Assembly (NCBI GenBank): GCA_038380435.1
Contig: JAWZYU010000013.1
Coordinates: forward strand, 9,685,901 to 9,749,900
Direction: 5' to 3'
Length of the DNA stretch: 64,000 bases
From: Ryuthela nishihirai
Lineage: Eukaryota > Arthropoda > Arachnida > Araneae > Heptathelidae
A model generated the notes under the pieces. The model made no database searches, was not told where the DNA came from, and saw nothing but the letters and a program-made list of their open reading frames with translations. Shown here piece by piece: positions 36,599-46,059 of the stretch (within the stretch, counting starts at the first letter, position 1; each line of letters opens with the position of its first letter). The translations under genes were made by a program, and so were the position numbers.

Positions 36599-36960
36599 AA
36601 TGCCTCACTTGTAGCCTTTGGACACTCTCTGCTGTAACCTTTGGACACTCTCTGCTGCTAAAATGCCTCACTTGTAACCTTTGGACACTCTCTGCTGTAG
36701 CCTTTGGACACTCTCTGCTGTAGCCTTTGAACACTGCTGTTGTAGCTTTTGGACATTGCTATTGTAACCTTTGGACACTCTCTGCTGTAGCCTTTGGACA
36801 CTGCTGTAGCCTTTGGACACTGCTGTAGCCTTTGGACACTGCTGTAGCCTTTGGACACTGCTGTAGCCTTTGGACACTGCTGTAGCCTTTGGACACTGCT
36901 GTAGCCTTTGGACACTCTCTGCTGTAGCCTTTGGACACTCTCTGCTGTAACCTTTGGACG
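36580..36960. repeat. 19/23-base tandem repeat
   Basis: About 16 copies of TTTGGACACTGCTGTAGCC (19 bases), alternating with the 23-base variant TTTGGACACTCTCTGCTGTAGCC. The first unit overlaps the end of the gene at 36215. Frames reading through it in the other strand are artefacts. Confidence 0.9.
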
Positions 36961-36969
36961 CCTTTGGGA

Positions 36970-37641
36970 TTAATACCGTATATACTTTTGAGATTTTTGA
37001 ACATCTATGGTTGGAAATTCTATGGTTGGAAATTCTATGGTTGGAAATTCTATGGTTATCGTACTTAACAAATTTAGTAGATGCTGAGGGAAATGTTCAT
37101 AATTCATCTTGCGACGCAATTGTAAATGTTCATTGTATTTTTTAAGATTTTTTTGTTCAATAAAATTATAAAAGAAATCGTATTGATCTTGGTTTAAACA
37201 TCGTGGCACGTTGTCCATAATGTAGGGAATTTTATCTGGTGGACATTGGCAATTAATCTCCGTTAAACTAACAATTTTTAGTGTTCCCGATTCGCAAATG
37301 CTTGGGTTCTTTTCGTCACAATATTTTCCGCCAAAATACTGTGGTAAAGTGCAGACACAGGACCAATAGGGAATTTCTTGGAAATGAGTCAACATGATGG
37401 CACCTCCGTTTTCCTTGTGACAATCGATATTTGGTTCCTGTTTGGAACAGACGTTATTAGTGCAAATGTAATATTTGTCTGTGCACAACTTTTTACAATC
37501 GTTTAGACACAGAACCATTTCGGTAGCGCAGTCTTTTTTCATTTGTCTTTCCACATCATAATTATGAAAGACCGTCTCTTCTTTGGGAAAGCACAAAAAC
37601 AATAATCCCAGTAAAAAGCACAAAAACAAGATTACATACAT
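36970..37641 (-). CDS. pif-3: PIF-3 per os infectivity factor
   Basis: A 223-residue protein from the ATG at 37641. An N-terminal membrane anchor (residues 1-18) is followed by a Cys-rich ectodomain (about 14 cysteines), with the PIF-3 patterns C-x3-MVLCLNDCKKLC, YYICTNNVC, YWSCVCTLPQYFGGKYC and NCQCPPDKIPYI. PIF-3 is a core envelope protein of the per os entry complex in baculo-, nudi- and related viruses. The last ~25 residues are a short repeat (TIEFP x3) encoded by 'gaaattctatggttg' units, so the C-terminus looks extended by repeat growth. It is divergent from the next gene, with 19 bases between ATGs. Confidence 0.88.
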   Translation of the reverse strand: MYVILFLCFLLGLLFLCFPKEETVFHNYDVERQMKKDCATEMVLCLNDCKKLCTDKYYICTNNVCSKQEPNIDCHKENGGAIMLTHFQEIPYWSCVCTLPQYFGGKYCDEKNPSICESGTLKIVSLTEINCQCPPDKIPYIMDNVPRCLNQDQYDFFYNFIEQKNLKKYNEHLQLRRKMNYEHFPQHLLNLLSTITIEFPTIEFPTIEFPTIDVQKSQKYIRY

Positions 37642-37660
37642 TAATCCTTTAGTATATGAA

Positions 37661-38311
37661 ATGGAGAGGGATATTGATAATATCTACGAAAACAAAATGG
37701 TTGCTACTCCCACGAGAAGAAAAAAAGGCGCTTTAGACGTTGCCACGTGGAAAAATGCATGGATGTATTGTTGTCACGTTCTGTCCAATGTTTCGGAACT
37801 CGAACAATTTCACTGCATCTTAGAACAATGGATTCCTGCCATAGACAGAGCTCACGGCAGAATATTAAACTTAAAAAGATATCACACTCAATTTTATTAT
37901 TCCCAGGAAAATACAAAGAGTACAGAAATCCTGCAAGCATTTTTTGACATGACCACTATTAACGACGGACTTGTACCTCTACATATTGTGTTTAACGTTC
38001 ATCTATTCAAAAAAATATTCGATAGGTATTGCACCATGTTTAAAAATAACAGTAACTCGTTCCTGGCGGATATGGATCGTGGAACTGTCAATTTACAGAT
38101 TAACGCTAATTTACAAATAGACACCTCTGAATTATTTAAAAGTTCAAACATGTGGTATCTGCTGTTTTTGGCGACTTGTCATTTAATGGCCCATATCGAA
38201 TGTTTTGAAAAATACAATACCTGTAATTACAAAACGCACGATTATATCAGAAGCAGCACTTTTTCAAAATTTTATTTCTTTGGAGAAATAAAATCTAACA
38301 AGTTATTTTAA
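37661..38311 (+). CDS. Hypothetical protein, divergent from PIF-3
   Basis: A 216-residue protein from the ATG at 37661 (upstream codons in frame are non-ATG and lie in PIF-3). It is mostly helical, with WKNAWMYCCHVLSNVSELEQFHC near the N-terminus and a His/Cys-rich end (LATCHLMAHIECFEKYNTC) that could hold a metal. Not recognised. Its compact divergent start with PIF-3 supports a true viral gene, probably late. Confidence 0.65.
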   Translation: MERDIDNIYENKMVATPTRRKKGALDVATWKNAWMYCCHVLSNVSELEQFHCILEQWIPAIDRAHGRILNLKRYHTQFYYSQENTKSTEILQAFFDMTTINDGLVPLHIVFNVHLFKKIFDRYCTMFKNNSNSFLADMDRGTVNLQINANLQIDTSELFKSSNMWYLLFLATCHLMAHIECFEKYNTCNYKTHDYIRSSTFSKFYFFGEIKSNKLF

Positions 38312-38319
38312 TCACGACA

Positions 38320-38470
38320 TGCAACGTGGCTCAACGGGAAGTGGCTCAACGGGAAGTAGTGATGTCAACGGGAAGTGGCTCAACGGGAAGTAGTGTCAAC
38401 GGGAAGTAGTGATGTCAACGTAGGGAGGTAACGGGAAGTGGGGTCAGTGAAGCTTAACGGAAAGTAATGA
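38320..38470. repeat. 15-base repeats
   Basis: Copies of 'tcaacgggaagtggc' and 'tcaacgggaagtagtgatg' fill 38331-38445. A second word, 'gattgggctc', is repeated near 38470-38500. No gene. Confidence 0.8.
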
Positions 38471-38548
38471 TTGGGCTCCTAACGTTGGGCTCAGTAGTGA
38501 TTGGGCATAAAATAAAGCATTTATGAATGACTGTGATTAGGTATAAAA

Positions 38549-39223
38549 ATGCTATCAGAAAAGAGACGAAGCATGTTTCAAATTGATACTCTTTGTTCTG
38601 AAATGACGGGCATAAAAATAAATAAGTTTTATTTTTCTGTTGGTTTGATCGTTAGCGATGAAAATGACGACATCGTATTAATTAAGAGACTGTTACCATA
38701 CTGCTACGAAAATTATCTGATAAAAAGAAAAATCCCCTTAAATATGGAAAATCGTGCGAAATACCAAAGTGACTTCGAAAAGAAATACAGTTTTCCCAAC
38801 CGAAAAGAGTTGATTGACTATTGTAATTATCAAAAAGGTAAAATTTTTGAAGACTACTTAGATTTTCCTCACGGTCAAATCGAAAACAAATATAGGTACA
38901 TTAATGAGAGAAATGCATTTCAGAGACAACATCGAAAAGTTTTATTCGACAGCGCTTACAGAGAATTTAAAGAAGAAACGGGCCTGGATTTCAATTACAC
39001 CTGGAGTGAAATGTATAGAGCTCCTCTTGTGAAAGTCAAATTCATCGGCAGTGATGGATATAAATACTGTCAAATGTATTTTATAGTGAAACACGTTTAT
39101 TTAAGACTTGGTGTTCAAATGGAGAAGGGATACAAGACCGTGAGAATTAATAGAAACAAGGCAAAAGAATTTCTAACTAAGCAACAATTGATAAAATACG
39201 ACAAGAAGCATTTGTTGATTTGA
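38549..39223 (+). CDS. Nudix hydrolase
   Basis: A 224-residue protein from the ATG at 38549. The Nudix core REFKEETGLDF is at about residues 139-149, matching RExxEExGx. The upstream glycine part sits after an insertion (DFPHGQIENKYRY), as in larger decapping-type Nudix proteins (poxvirus D9/D10, African swine fever virus, baculovirus Ac38 group). Likely substrates are mRNA caps or nucleoside diphosphates, with Mg2+ held by the Glu pair. TATAAAA abuts the first ATG (38542-38548), so an mRNA starting 25-30 bases later would use the in-frame ATG at 38573 instead. The true start is therefore uncertain. Confidence 0.85.
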   Translation: MLSEKRRSMFQIDTLCSEMTGIKINKFYFSVGLIVSDENDDIVLIKRLLPYCYENYLIKRKIPLNMENRAKYQSDFEKKYSFPNRKELIDYCNYQKGKIFEDYLDFPHGQIENKYRYINERNAFQRQHRKVLFDSAYREFKEETGLDFNYTWSEMYRAPLVKVKFIGSDGYKYCQMYFIVKHVYLRLGVQMEKGYKTVRINRNKAKEFLTKQQLIKYDKKHLLI

Positions 39224-39507
39224 ATGGTCTTTTGAAGGTTGAATAATTTGGTCTTTTGAAGCATTTGTTGAATAACTTGGTCTTTTGAATAAATATAACT
39301 TGGTCTTTTGAATAAATATAACTTGGTCTTTTATGTTTGTCTCATTTAAAAGCCCTCACTGCTGCTTTTTTACTTTAAGACTTGTTTACGCTACAGACTT
39401 GTTTACGCTACAGACTTGTTTACGCTACAGACTTGTTTACGCTTTTTTTACTTGATTTTTTTACTTTAAGACTTGAGGGTGTCTTCTTTTTACTTTAAGT
39501 CTTTTTT
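39224..39507. repeat. Mixed short repeats
   Basis: 'acttggtcttttgaataaatata' repeats at 39225-39330, and 'cagacttgtttacgcta' repeats four times at 39378-39440. Then come T-rich tracts. No gene. Confidence 0.85.
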
Positions 39508-40431
39508 TTAATATATTTTTTTGCGTGGGTTCTTGCGTGGGTCCGAACAAACGTTGGTGTCACTGATAAGATTAGTTATTCTAAAATTATCGGGTAGAGC
39601 TTTTGACGTAAATTGATTGCTGGTTGCCTTCTTTGGTTCTTTAGAGATTTTAAAGGAAAGATAGTGTCTGTCTATTTTGTATTCTCCGGCAATGACTAAA
39701 TGCAGAGGGTTTATGAGCATGTGAGTGGTTACGAATCCAACTTTAGGAACGTAAATTAGGTTAAAGTTTAATGTTTTAGGATTCGAGTTTGGAAATTTCG
39801 ATATTGTGCTGAAATCGGGGAAACAAGTGAACGTGAAAAACTGTTCAAATGGCGATAACTTGGCAACACTCATTTCTGGCTCATCCGCATCTGTCGTAAT
39901 GATTCGCATTTTAGTTGTCATGTAATCGTGATATGGTTCGTTTGAGATAAATGTTTTTAGTTCATTGAGATTGTTTTGTACCAAATTTTTGAGTGCTACT
40001 TTAACCGAATCTGTACTTTTATACATATTAATCTTTTCGGTTTCAGCTATCGTTAGATTTCTTAAAATTTCGAACTGATAGTTAAACGTTAAATTGTCTT
40101 TACTTCGCATATTTATCAAGTGTTTTATATAAGTGTCCATCTCGGGATTCAATATGTAATCTGAGTTTTGAGGATTTGACGAATAATAGTCGTCTAGAAA
40201 TTCTCTGGTAGGTAAAATTACAGTGTTCATTAAAAATTGAACGTTAGGAGCCACTATGAAGTATGGACCGCAAACACCATCCTCAGAGGGGGGCTTAAAT
40301 ACTTGCAATTTAACGTTTAAGCCAAATATGTTTTCTAAATGTTCCCTGCATATGATACGATTTAATATTAAATTACCATCTTTGGGGCACTGAACGTTTC
40401 CGCATTGAAATATACAATTATATGACGACAT
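39508..40431 (-). CDS. Possible VP39-like major capsid protein
   Basis: A 307-residue protein from the ATG at 40431 (the frame upstream uses a non-ATG codon). The N-terminus has a zinc-binding look, NCIFQCGNVQCPKDG...IICREH, as in baculovirus VP39, where Cys/His residues hold a zinc finger. The rest is a mixed alpha/beta protein without membrane segments. Size (VP39 is about 310-350) and place among virion genes fit. I do not see a longer diagnostic motif, so this call is tentative. It is divergent from PIF-5, with 25 bases between ATGs and TATATA (40440-40446) in between. Confidence 0.4.
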   Translation of the reverse strand: MSSYNCIFQCGNVQCPKDGNLILNRIICREHLENIFGLNVKLQVFKPPSEDGVCGPYFIVAPNVQFLMNTVILPTREFLDDYYSSNPQNSDYILNPEMDTYIKHLINMRSKDNLTFNYQFEILRNLTIAETEKINMYKSTDSVKVALKNLVQNNLNELKTFISNEPYHDYMTTKMRIITTDADEPEMSVAKLSPFEQFFTFTCFPDFSTISKFPNSNPKTLNFNLIYVPKVGFVTTHMLINPLHLVIAGEYKIDRHYLSFKISKEPKKATSNQFTSKALPDNFRITNLISDTNVCSDPRKNPRKKIY

Positions 40432-40456
40432 CCTTATTTTTATATACAAAAAAAAG

Positions 40457-41203
40457 ATGGCTAAAATTCCAACTCGTTTGTTAAAATTTGCAAATAACGT
40501 TCAACTTTCGAGATATTTAAAGATACTTTTTCCGAAAAAAGTCTTTAAAGTAACGAAAATTGGTGACAAGACATTTATTAATAATATTAAGGCTCAGGAC
40601 TTTTTAAAGAGGTCAGTTGGAAAACTAGATTCGAAAGTAGTTAAAACCATGGACGAATTTAATTTTCCCATAAAAAATGTAAGTGATTATAATAATTTAA
40701 TTCGAACCAGCCCCCAATTCAGAGGCATTGCGAGAAACGTAATGAAATACGCACCCAAAGTTTTAGTGGCCGGTGGAGTTGCGGGCTTTCTCTCAGATTA
40801 CATCTTGAAATATCTCGATAAAAACACCGGCTGTTTCCTAATAACCGATAATGTTAAATGTAAGATATCCGACCTGAGTTGCTGCAACAAAGCAACGACC
40901 AAAAATAATAGATGCGCGTTTAATTTTGGCGAAAACATTTGTCTGGGCTACGACGAATCCAAGGAGGAATCATGTTGTAGAAATTGTACTCGCGAATTTT
41001 TGGGAAATAGAATATCTGATAAACAAAGCCTCGAGTGCGACAAAGCAACTGTGGGAGAAGCCTTAGGCAATTTAGCCAATACCATCGGACACGAAATATT
41101 TAATGTGGGATCGCATTTTTTAAGTGGTTTTCTAGGAAAAGGATTAAAAACTTTTGCAATTGCATTTCTCGTTTCCATTGCAATCTTAATACTAATAAAG
41201 TAA
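40457..41203 (+). CDS. pif-5: PIF-5 (ODV-E56) envelope protein
   Basis: A 248-residue protein from the ATG at 40457. Family features are the NLIRTSPQFRGIARNVMKYAPKVLV block, a glycine-rich hydrophobic segment (AGGVAGFLSDYI), then NTGCFLITDNVKCKI...LSCC and further cysteines, and a C-terminal membrane anchor (about 228-247). PIF-5 is a core envelope protein needed for oral infection in baculoviruses. It is shorter than the usual ~350 residues, mostly at the N-terminus and between the cysteine block and the anchor. Three bases separate it from the next gene on the same strand. Confidence 0.85.
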   Translation: MAKIPTRLLKFANNVQLSRYLKILFPKKVFKVTKIGDKTFINNIKAQDFLKRSVGKLDSKVVKTMDEFNFPIKNVSDYNNLIRTSPQFRGIARNVMKYAPKVLVAGGVAGFLSDYILKYLDKNTGCFLITDNVKCKISDLSCCNKATTKNNRCAFNFGENICLGYDESKEESCCRNCTREFLGNRISDKQSLECDKATVGEALGNLANTIGHEIFNVGSHFLSGFLGKGLKTFAIAFLVSIAILILIK

Positions 41204-41205
41204 TT

Positions 41206-41745
41206 ATGTGTTGTAATCAAACTTTTCACTTAAAAAAATATTTCGATATTACTACGACCTTGGATAGTTACACACTCACCGATCTTCTAATTAGTGAAAT
41301 TCGAGGCTCGATTGTTGTACACGACAAGACAGTGCCAAATATACCATTTGCCAAATACTTGACTAAACAATTAGTGTACGATTATAACATTCAACAATTG
41401 GTGCAAAAGTACATTAGCATTCTGATTCGAAACAAGAAAAAGTACGGCGTTTTATACGATCTAGCTGATAATAAGGTGATTAATAAATTATCCATCTGCA
41501 CTTCTAATTTATTGTTGATCGATCCAGCTCATTACAATGAAATCGTGTTTAAAATTCAGTCCATGGCTAAGAATTTTTTCAATCATCTAATCAAACCCAC
41601 TTATTACGAGATAACATTCTTGGAAATTTTATATTTTTTGATACTCTTGGCTAATCCCAACCTAAACTGGGTGACTGTAGATTACCTGTTACAATGCAAC
41701 AAGAACCATCAATATTTAATTGTTACACCCGATCGTTTGGTGTAG
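41206..41745 (+). CDS. Hypothetical protein downstream of PIF-5
   Basis: A 179-residue, mostly helical protein starting at the ATG at 41206, three bases after the PIF-5 stop. It opens with MCCNQTFHLKKYF and has a Leu/Ile-rich helix LEILYFLILLANPNL that is amphipathic or possibly membrane-touching. Family unknown. Its stop overlaps the minus-strand gene by 23 bases in a 12-base repeat, which has set the last codons of both genes. Confidence 0.6.
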   Translation: MCCNQTFHLKKYFDITTTLDSYTLTDLLISEIRGSIVVHDKTVPNIPFAKYLTKQLVYDYNIQQLVQKYISILIRNKKKYGVLYDLADNKVINKLSICTSNLLLIDPAHYNEIVFKIQSMAKNFFNHLIKPTYYEITFLEILYFLILLANPNLNWVTVDYLLQCNKNHQYLIVTPDRLV

Positions 41746-41932
41746 CGTTTGGTGTAGCGTTTGGTGTAGCGTTTGGTGTAGCAACAGGCGGGATAGAGGG
41801 AACGGTTATTGAAAAACTGATGCCCATCAGATTACCTATGTAAACAAAGACCCATAATATTATCTGTTTAAAAATACAGATACATCTTTGAAAAAAAACG
41901 CAAATGATAGAAGTACAAGAGACTAGACTCAT
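41723..41932 (-). CDS. Small membrane protein with NATP repeats
   Basis: A 69-residue protein from the ATG at 41932. A hydrophobic segment (about 20-42) is followed by SIPPVATP and three or four NATP units. NAT is an N-glycosylation sequon, blocked or weakened here by the following proline. The layout of one membrane helix next to an N-x-T repeat resembles the NYTG-repeat protein at 43944. Function unknown. Confidence 0.42.
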   Translation of the reverse strand: MSLVSCTSIICVFFQRCICIFKQIILWVFVYIGNLMGISFSITVPSIPPVATPNATPNATPNATPNDRV

Positions 41933-41964
41933 TTCTTATTTAGCATAACGGATTAAGTTTTTAT

Positions 41965-42975
41965 TATACAATATACAATCGATGCTTTTGTAGCATTTTG
42001 TAGCACAGATGCTTTTGTAGTATAGCACAGATGCTTTTGTAGTATAGCACAGATGCTTTTACATACAGTTAATTGTAGCACAGATGCTTTTGTAGTATAG
42101 CACAGATGCTTTTACATACAGTTAAAAGCGACTCATTTATCAAAAATCCAGTTCTTCAAATTGCACATAATGCAACGTTTACAATCGTGACTAATGCTTT
42201 TGTAGCACGGATGCTCTTACATAGTTAAAAGTACATACCCATTCATCAAAAATTCGTCAAACTGCACATAATGCAACAGACACATACGTTGTTCGTGACT
42301 GATGGTAGCAGATCAATAGTTCTTGCAACATACAGTTAAAAGCATATTAGTGCATTCATCATGATCAAAAATCCAGTTCTTCAAATTATCTTACACATAA
42401 TGCAACAGACGAATTTACAATTGTAGCACACAGCTTTTGTAGCACACAGCTTTTGTAGCACACAGCTTTTGCAGCACACAGCTTTTGTAGCACACAGCTT
42501 TTGCAGCACACAGCTTTTGCAGCACACAGCTTTTGTAGCACACAGCTTTTGTAGCACACAGTAGATGCTTACTGCACTTTTGCAGCACACAGCTTTTGCA
42601 GCACACAGCTTTTGCAGCACACAGCTTTTGCAGCACACAGCTTTTGCAACACACAGCTTTTGTAGCACAGCTTTTGTAGCACACAGCTTTTGTAGCACAC
42701 AGCTTTTGTAGCACACAGTAGATGCTTACTGCACTTTTGCAGCACACAGCTTTTGCAGCACACAGCAGATGCTTGCTGCACTTTTGCTGCACACAGCTTT
42801 TGTAGCACACAGCAGATGCTTGCTGCACTTTTGTAGCAGATGCTTGCTGCACTTTTGTAGCACATGCTTGCTGCACTTTTGTAGCACATGCTTGCTGCAC
42901 TTTTGTAGCAGATGCTTGCTGCACTTTTGTAGCACATGCTTGCTGCACTTTTGTAGCAGATGCTTGCAGTTGAAT
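41965..42975. repeat. Large mixed tandem array (16- and 24-base units)
   Basis: 41980-42200 has 'tagcacagatgcttttgtag' units. 42420-42770 has about 18 copies of the 16-base unit CACACAGCTTTTGTAG/CAG. 42770-42965 has eight copies of a 24-base unit GCAGATGCTTGCTGCACTTTTGTA. A 'ccaatagaaagca' word then repeats up to 43085. Open frames here (CYKSCVLQ-type) are repeat artefacts. No gene is seen in 41933-43086. Confidence 0.9.
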
Positions 42976-43086
42976 AGAAAGCATTGCCGCAAGAGGTTAG
43001 CCAATAGAAAGCACAATATTGCTGCAAGAGGTTAGCCAATAGAAAGCAAATTCTTGCCGCATGCAGTTAACCAATAGAAAGCACAA

Positions 43087-43533
43087 TCACCTGGCAGCAT
43101 ACATTTTTAAGAAATTAATAAAATTAATTTTGGAAATATCTTCTACACATTCTATATCCATATATATTTTACAACACTTTTTGTGTAAAATGAAGTAATG
43201 CATTATGTTAAAATACATTTCGTATTTTAAAATTTTATCTGTAGGAAATTCTAAAAATTTTTTAAATAAATATTTACATGTTCTCGTACATGTGGAACTA
43301 TTTTCGTTAGAATTATAGTGGTTATAGATATAGTGAAGCACATAGATAAAATCTTCATAAATTCCGAATTTAGAAGCATAAAGTCCTAATATTTGCATGG
43401 CAGTGGACCATTTTAAACCGTGATTTAAATGGTCCACTAAATTTTTTACGTTACTAGTTTTTACGTGAGATTTACAGAAGCGACAATAAAAAAGAATTAT
43501 AATCTCACCGTCATCTTTTCTAACTGCAAACAT
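43087..43533 (-). CDS. Small zinc-finger protein
   Basis: A 148-residue protein from the ATG at 43533. The N-terminal part has CRFCKSHVK...DHLNH, a C-x2-C-x14-H-x2-H pattern like a BED or C2H2 zinc finger. The rest is helical with further cysteines (STCTRTCKYLF, KKCCKIYMDIEC). DNA binding is plausible. It lies between two repeat arrays and has viral base composition. No close family is recognised. Confidence 0.6.
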   Translation of the reverse strand: MFAVRKDDGEIIILFYCRFCKSHVKTSNVKNLVDHLNHGLKWSTAMQILGLYASKFGIYEDFIYVLHYIYNHYNSNENSSTCTRTCKYLFKKFLEFPTDKILKYEMYFNIMHYFILHKKCCKIYMDIECVEDISKINFINFLKMYAAR

Positions 43534-43544
43534 GATGCGAGAGA

Positions 43545-43870
43545 AGCAAAGAAAGCAATCAGTTATTCAGTTGTATGAAAGAAAGCAGTCCTACAGCAAA
43601 TGAAGCAGTCAGCTATCCAGTTGTATGAAAGAAAACACAGCAAATGAAAGAAAGCACAGCAAATGAAAGAAAGCAGTCAGCTATCCAGCAAATAGTCAGC
43701 CCAGCAAATAGTCAGCTATCCAGCAAATAGTCAGCTATCCAGCAAAGAAAGCAGTCAGCTAAATGGCAATCAGCTATTCAGTTGCTCTACAGTAAATGCA
43801 GTCAACAGTAAATGCAGTCAGCTATTCAGTCAGCTATCCAGTAAATGCAGTCAAGCTATTGTAGTAAATG
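43545..43870. repeat. Irregular repeats upstream of zinc-finger gene
   Basis: Copies of 'gaaagaaagcagtcagctatccag' and 'agcaaatagtcagctatcc' fill this stretch. No gene. Confidence 0.85.
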
Positions 43871-43943
43871 AGGACTACTCCAGTTGCAAGCTTCTTTTAT
43901 ATGCGTGACCAAGGTTATCTACATCTCATCATTTCCTATTTCA

Positions 43944-44141
43944 TCATTTCTTATTCCGTCTTTCCTGTAATATGATATTGAATAATTCTACAAATCCCAT
44001 ACACATCACCAAAATAATTCCTACAATTAATAAAATTATAAATATATTATATTCATTTGTTTCAGTAATATAATTACCAGTATAATTACCAGTATAATTA
44101 CCAGTATAATTACCGGTATAATTACCAGTATAATTAGACAT
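43944..44141 (-). CDS. Small glycoprotein with NYTG repeats
   Basis: A 65-residue protein from the ATG at 44141. The N-terminus is five tandem NYTG units, each a perfect N-glycosylation sequon (Asn-Tyr-Thr), then a hydrophobic membrane segment (about 34-56, IFIILLIVGIILVMCMGFVEL) and a basic tail (ERRNKK). Predicted as a type III membrane protein with a heavily glycosylated short ectodomain. The 12-base repeat keeps the frame. No family is recognised. Confidence 0.55.
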   Translation of the reverse strand: MSNYTGNYTGNYTGNYTGNYTGNYITETNEYNIFIILLIVGIILVMCMGFVELFNIILQERRNKK

Positions 44142-44177
44142 TTATAACCTGCTTTGTATGATTATATATATATAATT

Positions 44178-44330
44178 CTAATCTAAGAAAATTTCCACTT
44201 CTTGCATTCTATTTTGTTGTTGTAATAATTTTTCCAGTTCTAGTATAAAAAATTCTATTTGCTCCATTAATATTTCCAGTTGTAAAACTAAAAATTTAGT
44301 TTCATTTATAAAATCTACAGATATTGACAT
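44178..44330 (-). CDS. Small coiled-coil protein
   Basis: A 50-residue protein from the ATG at 44330 with heptad-like hydrophobic spacing (FLVLQLEILMEQIEFFILEL, then EKLLQQQNRMQ). It lies 36 bases upstream of the NYTG protein on the same strand. Probably a small oligomerising protein. Support is limited to composition and context. Confidence 0.42.
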   Translation of the reverse strand: MSISVDFINETKFLVLQLEILMEQIEFFILELEKLLQQQNRMQEVEIFLD

Positions 44331-44524
44331 CACAAATGAACAGTAATGCCTTGAATGATTTGACTTTGGGGAGATGAGTATCAATGTTTTATAGGTTTCT
44401 CTGCATTAAAAGAACGTATAGGGAAAAGCCAACATGTGCGATTCAAATGATTATAAGAGCATAACTTAAATTAATTAGTATTTATGTTAATGAGTATTAA
44501 AATTGTCATTAAGTAGTGGTAATA

Positions 44525-45410
44525 TACTATTCAACTAAAAAGAAAGAGGATTCGCTTATTATACTAAAAAGAATCGCTTATTATATACAATTCATCTAAA
44601 AAAGAAAGGATTTGCTTATTATATTCATCTAAAGAAAGGATTTGCTTATTATATTCATCTAAAGAAAGGATTTGCTTATTATATTCATCTAAAGAAAGGA
44701 TTTGCTTATTATATTCATCTAAAGAAAGGATTTGCTTATTATATTCATCTAAAGAAGAGAGGATTCGCTTATTGTATTCATCTAAAGAGAGGATTCGCTT
44801 ATTGTATTCATCTAAAGAAGAGAAGATTCGCTTATTGTATACTATTCATTTAAAGAGAAAGGATTTGCTTATTGTATACTATTCATCTAAAGAAGAGAGG
44901 ATTCACTTATTGTATACTATTCAACTAAAGAAGAGAGGATTCGCTTATTGTATACTATTCAACTAAAGAAGAGAGGATTCGCTTATTGTATACTATTCAT
45001 TTAAAGAAGAGAGGATTCGCTTATTGTATACTATTCATCTAAAAAAGAAAAAATTTGCTTATTGTATACTATTCATTTAAAGAAGAGAGGATTCGCTTAT
45101 TGTATACTATTCATTTAAAGAAGAGAGGATTCGCTTATTGTATACTATTCATCTAAAAAAGAAAGGATTTGCTTATTATATACTATTCATCTAAAGAAAG
45201 GATTCGCTTATTGTATACTATTCATTTAAAAAGAGAAAGGATTTGCTTATTATATTCATTTAAAGAGAAAGGATTTACTTATTGTATACTATTCATTTAA
45301 AAAGTGAAAGGATTTGCTTATTATATTCATTTAAAGAGAGAAAGGATTTGCTTATTATATTTATTTAAAGAGATGCTTATTATATACTATTCATTTAAAG
45401 ATTTGTTAAT
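44525..45410. repeat. Long array of about 30-40-base units
   Basis: About 24 imperfect copies of a unit ending GCTTATTGTATACTATTCA with a middle 'tctaaagaagagaggatt'. Shorter units lacking the GTATAC part are mixed in at 44600-44800 and 45230-45370. Each longer unit has the palindrome GTATAC. No gene. The open frame at 44772-44966 is an artefact. 45410-45600 is AT-rich without a gene. Confidence 0.9.
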
Positions 45411-45769
45411 TATTAATTAACACTAATTGCTTATTAAAACTTAATAATTTTTAATGATTTGTAAAATTTTAATTAAATTTTTAACCAACCAGATTTCGAG
45501 TTGCTAATTTAATCAACCAATCAAAACGAGTTACTAATTACGTCATTATTTAGCCGACTATTTAAGGGGACCACTTTTTGGGGATTGCTCATTATGGATC
45601 AACCGCTTTCCAAGTCGGTTCTATTTTGCCTAGGGGGCTATATTAATATTTATAATTATATAGTTATAGTTATAACTTTTTTCTCTTCAAGTCAGATTCT
45701 CACAGACCTTCTAACACTGACCAAAAGTGTATGTTTAAAATCTAGCCAATCACTGACCATGAGTTACAG

Positions 45770-45915
45770 ACCAATTAGAAAACACAAGAACCAATTAGAA
45801 AACACAAGAACCAATTAGAAACACAAGAACCAATTAGAAAACACAAGAACCAATTAGAAAACACAAGAACCAATTAGAAAACACAAGAACCAATTAGAAA
45901 CACAAGAACCAATTT
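45770..45915. repeat. 20-base tandem repeat, about 7 copies
   Basis: CCAATTAGAAAACACAAGAA is repeated seven times, with 19-base variants lacking one A. Confidence 0.9.
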
Positions 45916-46059
45916 GATACGGGTTCACCTTTGTTCTTGGGGCTAACCTTTGGGGAATTTCTCTGATAACCACAAACGATTGGTGGCCTTGAACAACATC
46001 CCCAGGATTACTCTGTAGTAATCCTGGAAGAGCTACCACTTGATCTAAAACTCTAGTTG

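Noticed and set aside
36580..36960. Possible CRISPR array
   Set aside because: Units are directly adjacent with no unique spacers, and the setting is eukaryotic or viral. The same holds for the arrays at 42-45 kb.
42381..43039. Several long Cys/Lys-rich open frames on both strands
   Set aside because: They are translations of 16- and 24-base tandem repeats in all phases, without consistent starts or non-repeat sequence.
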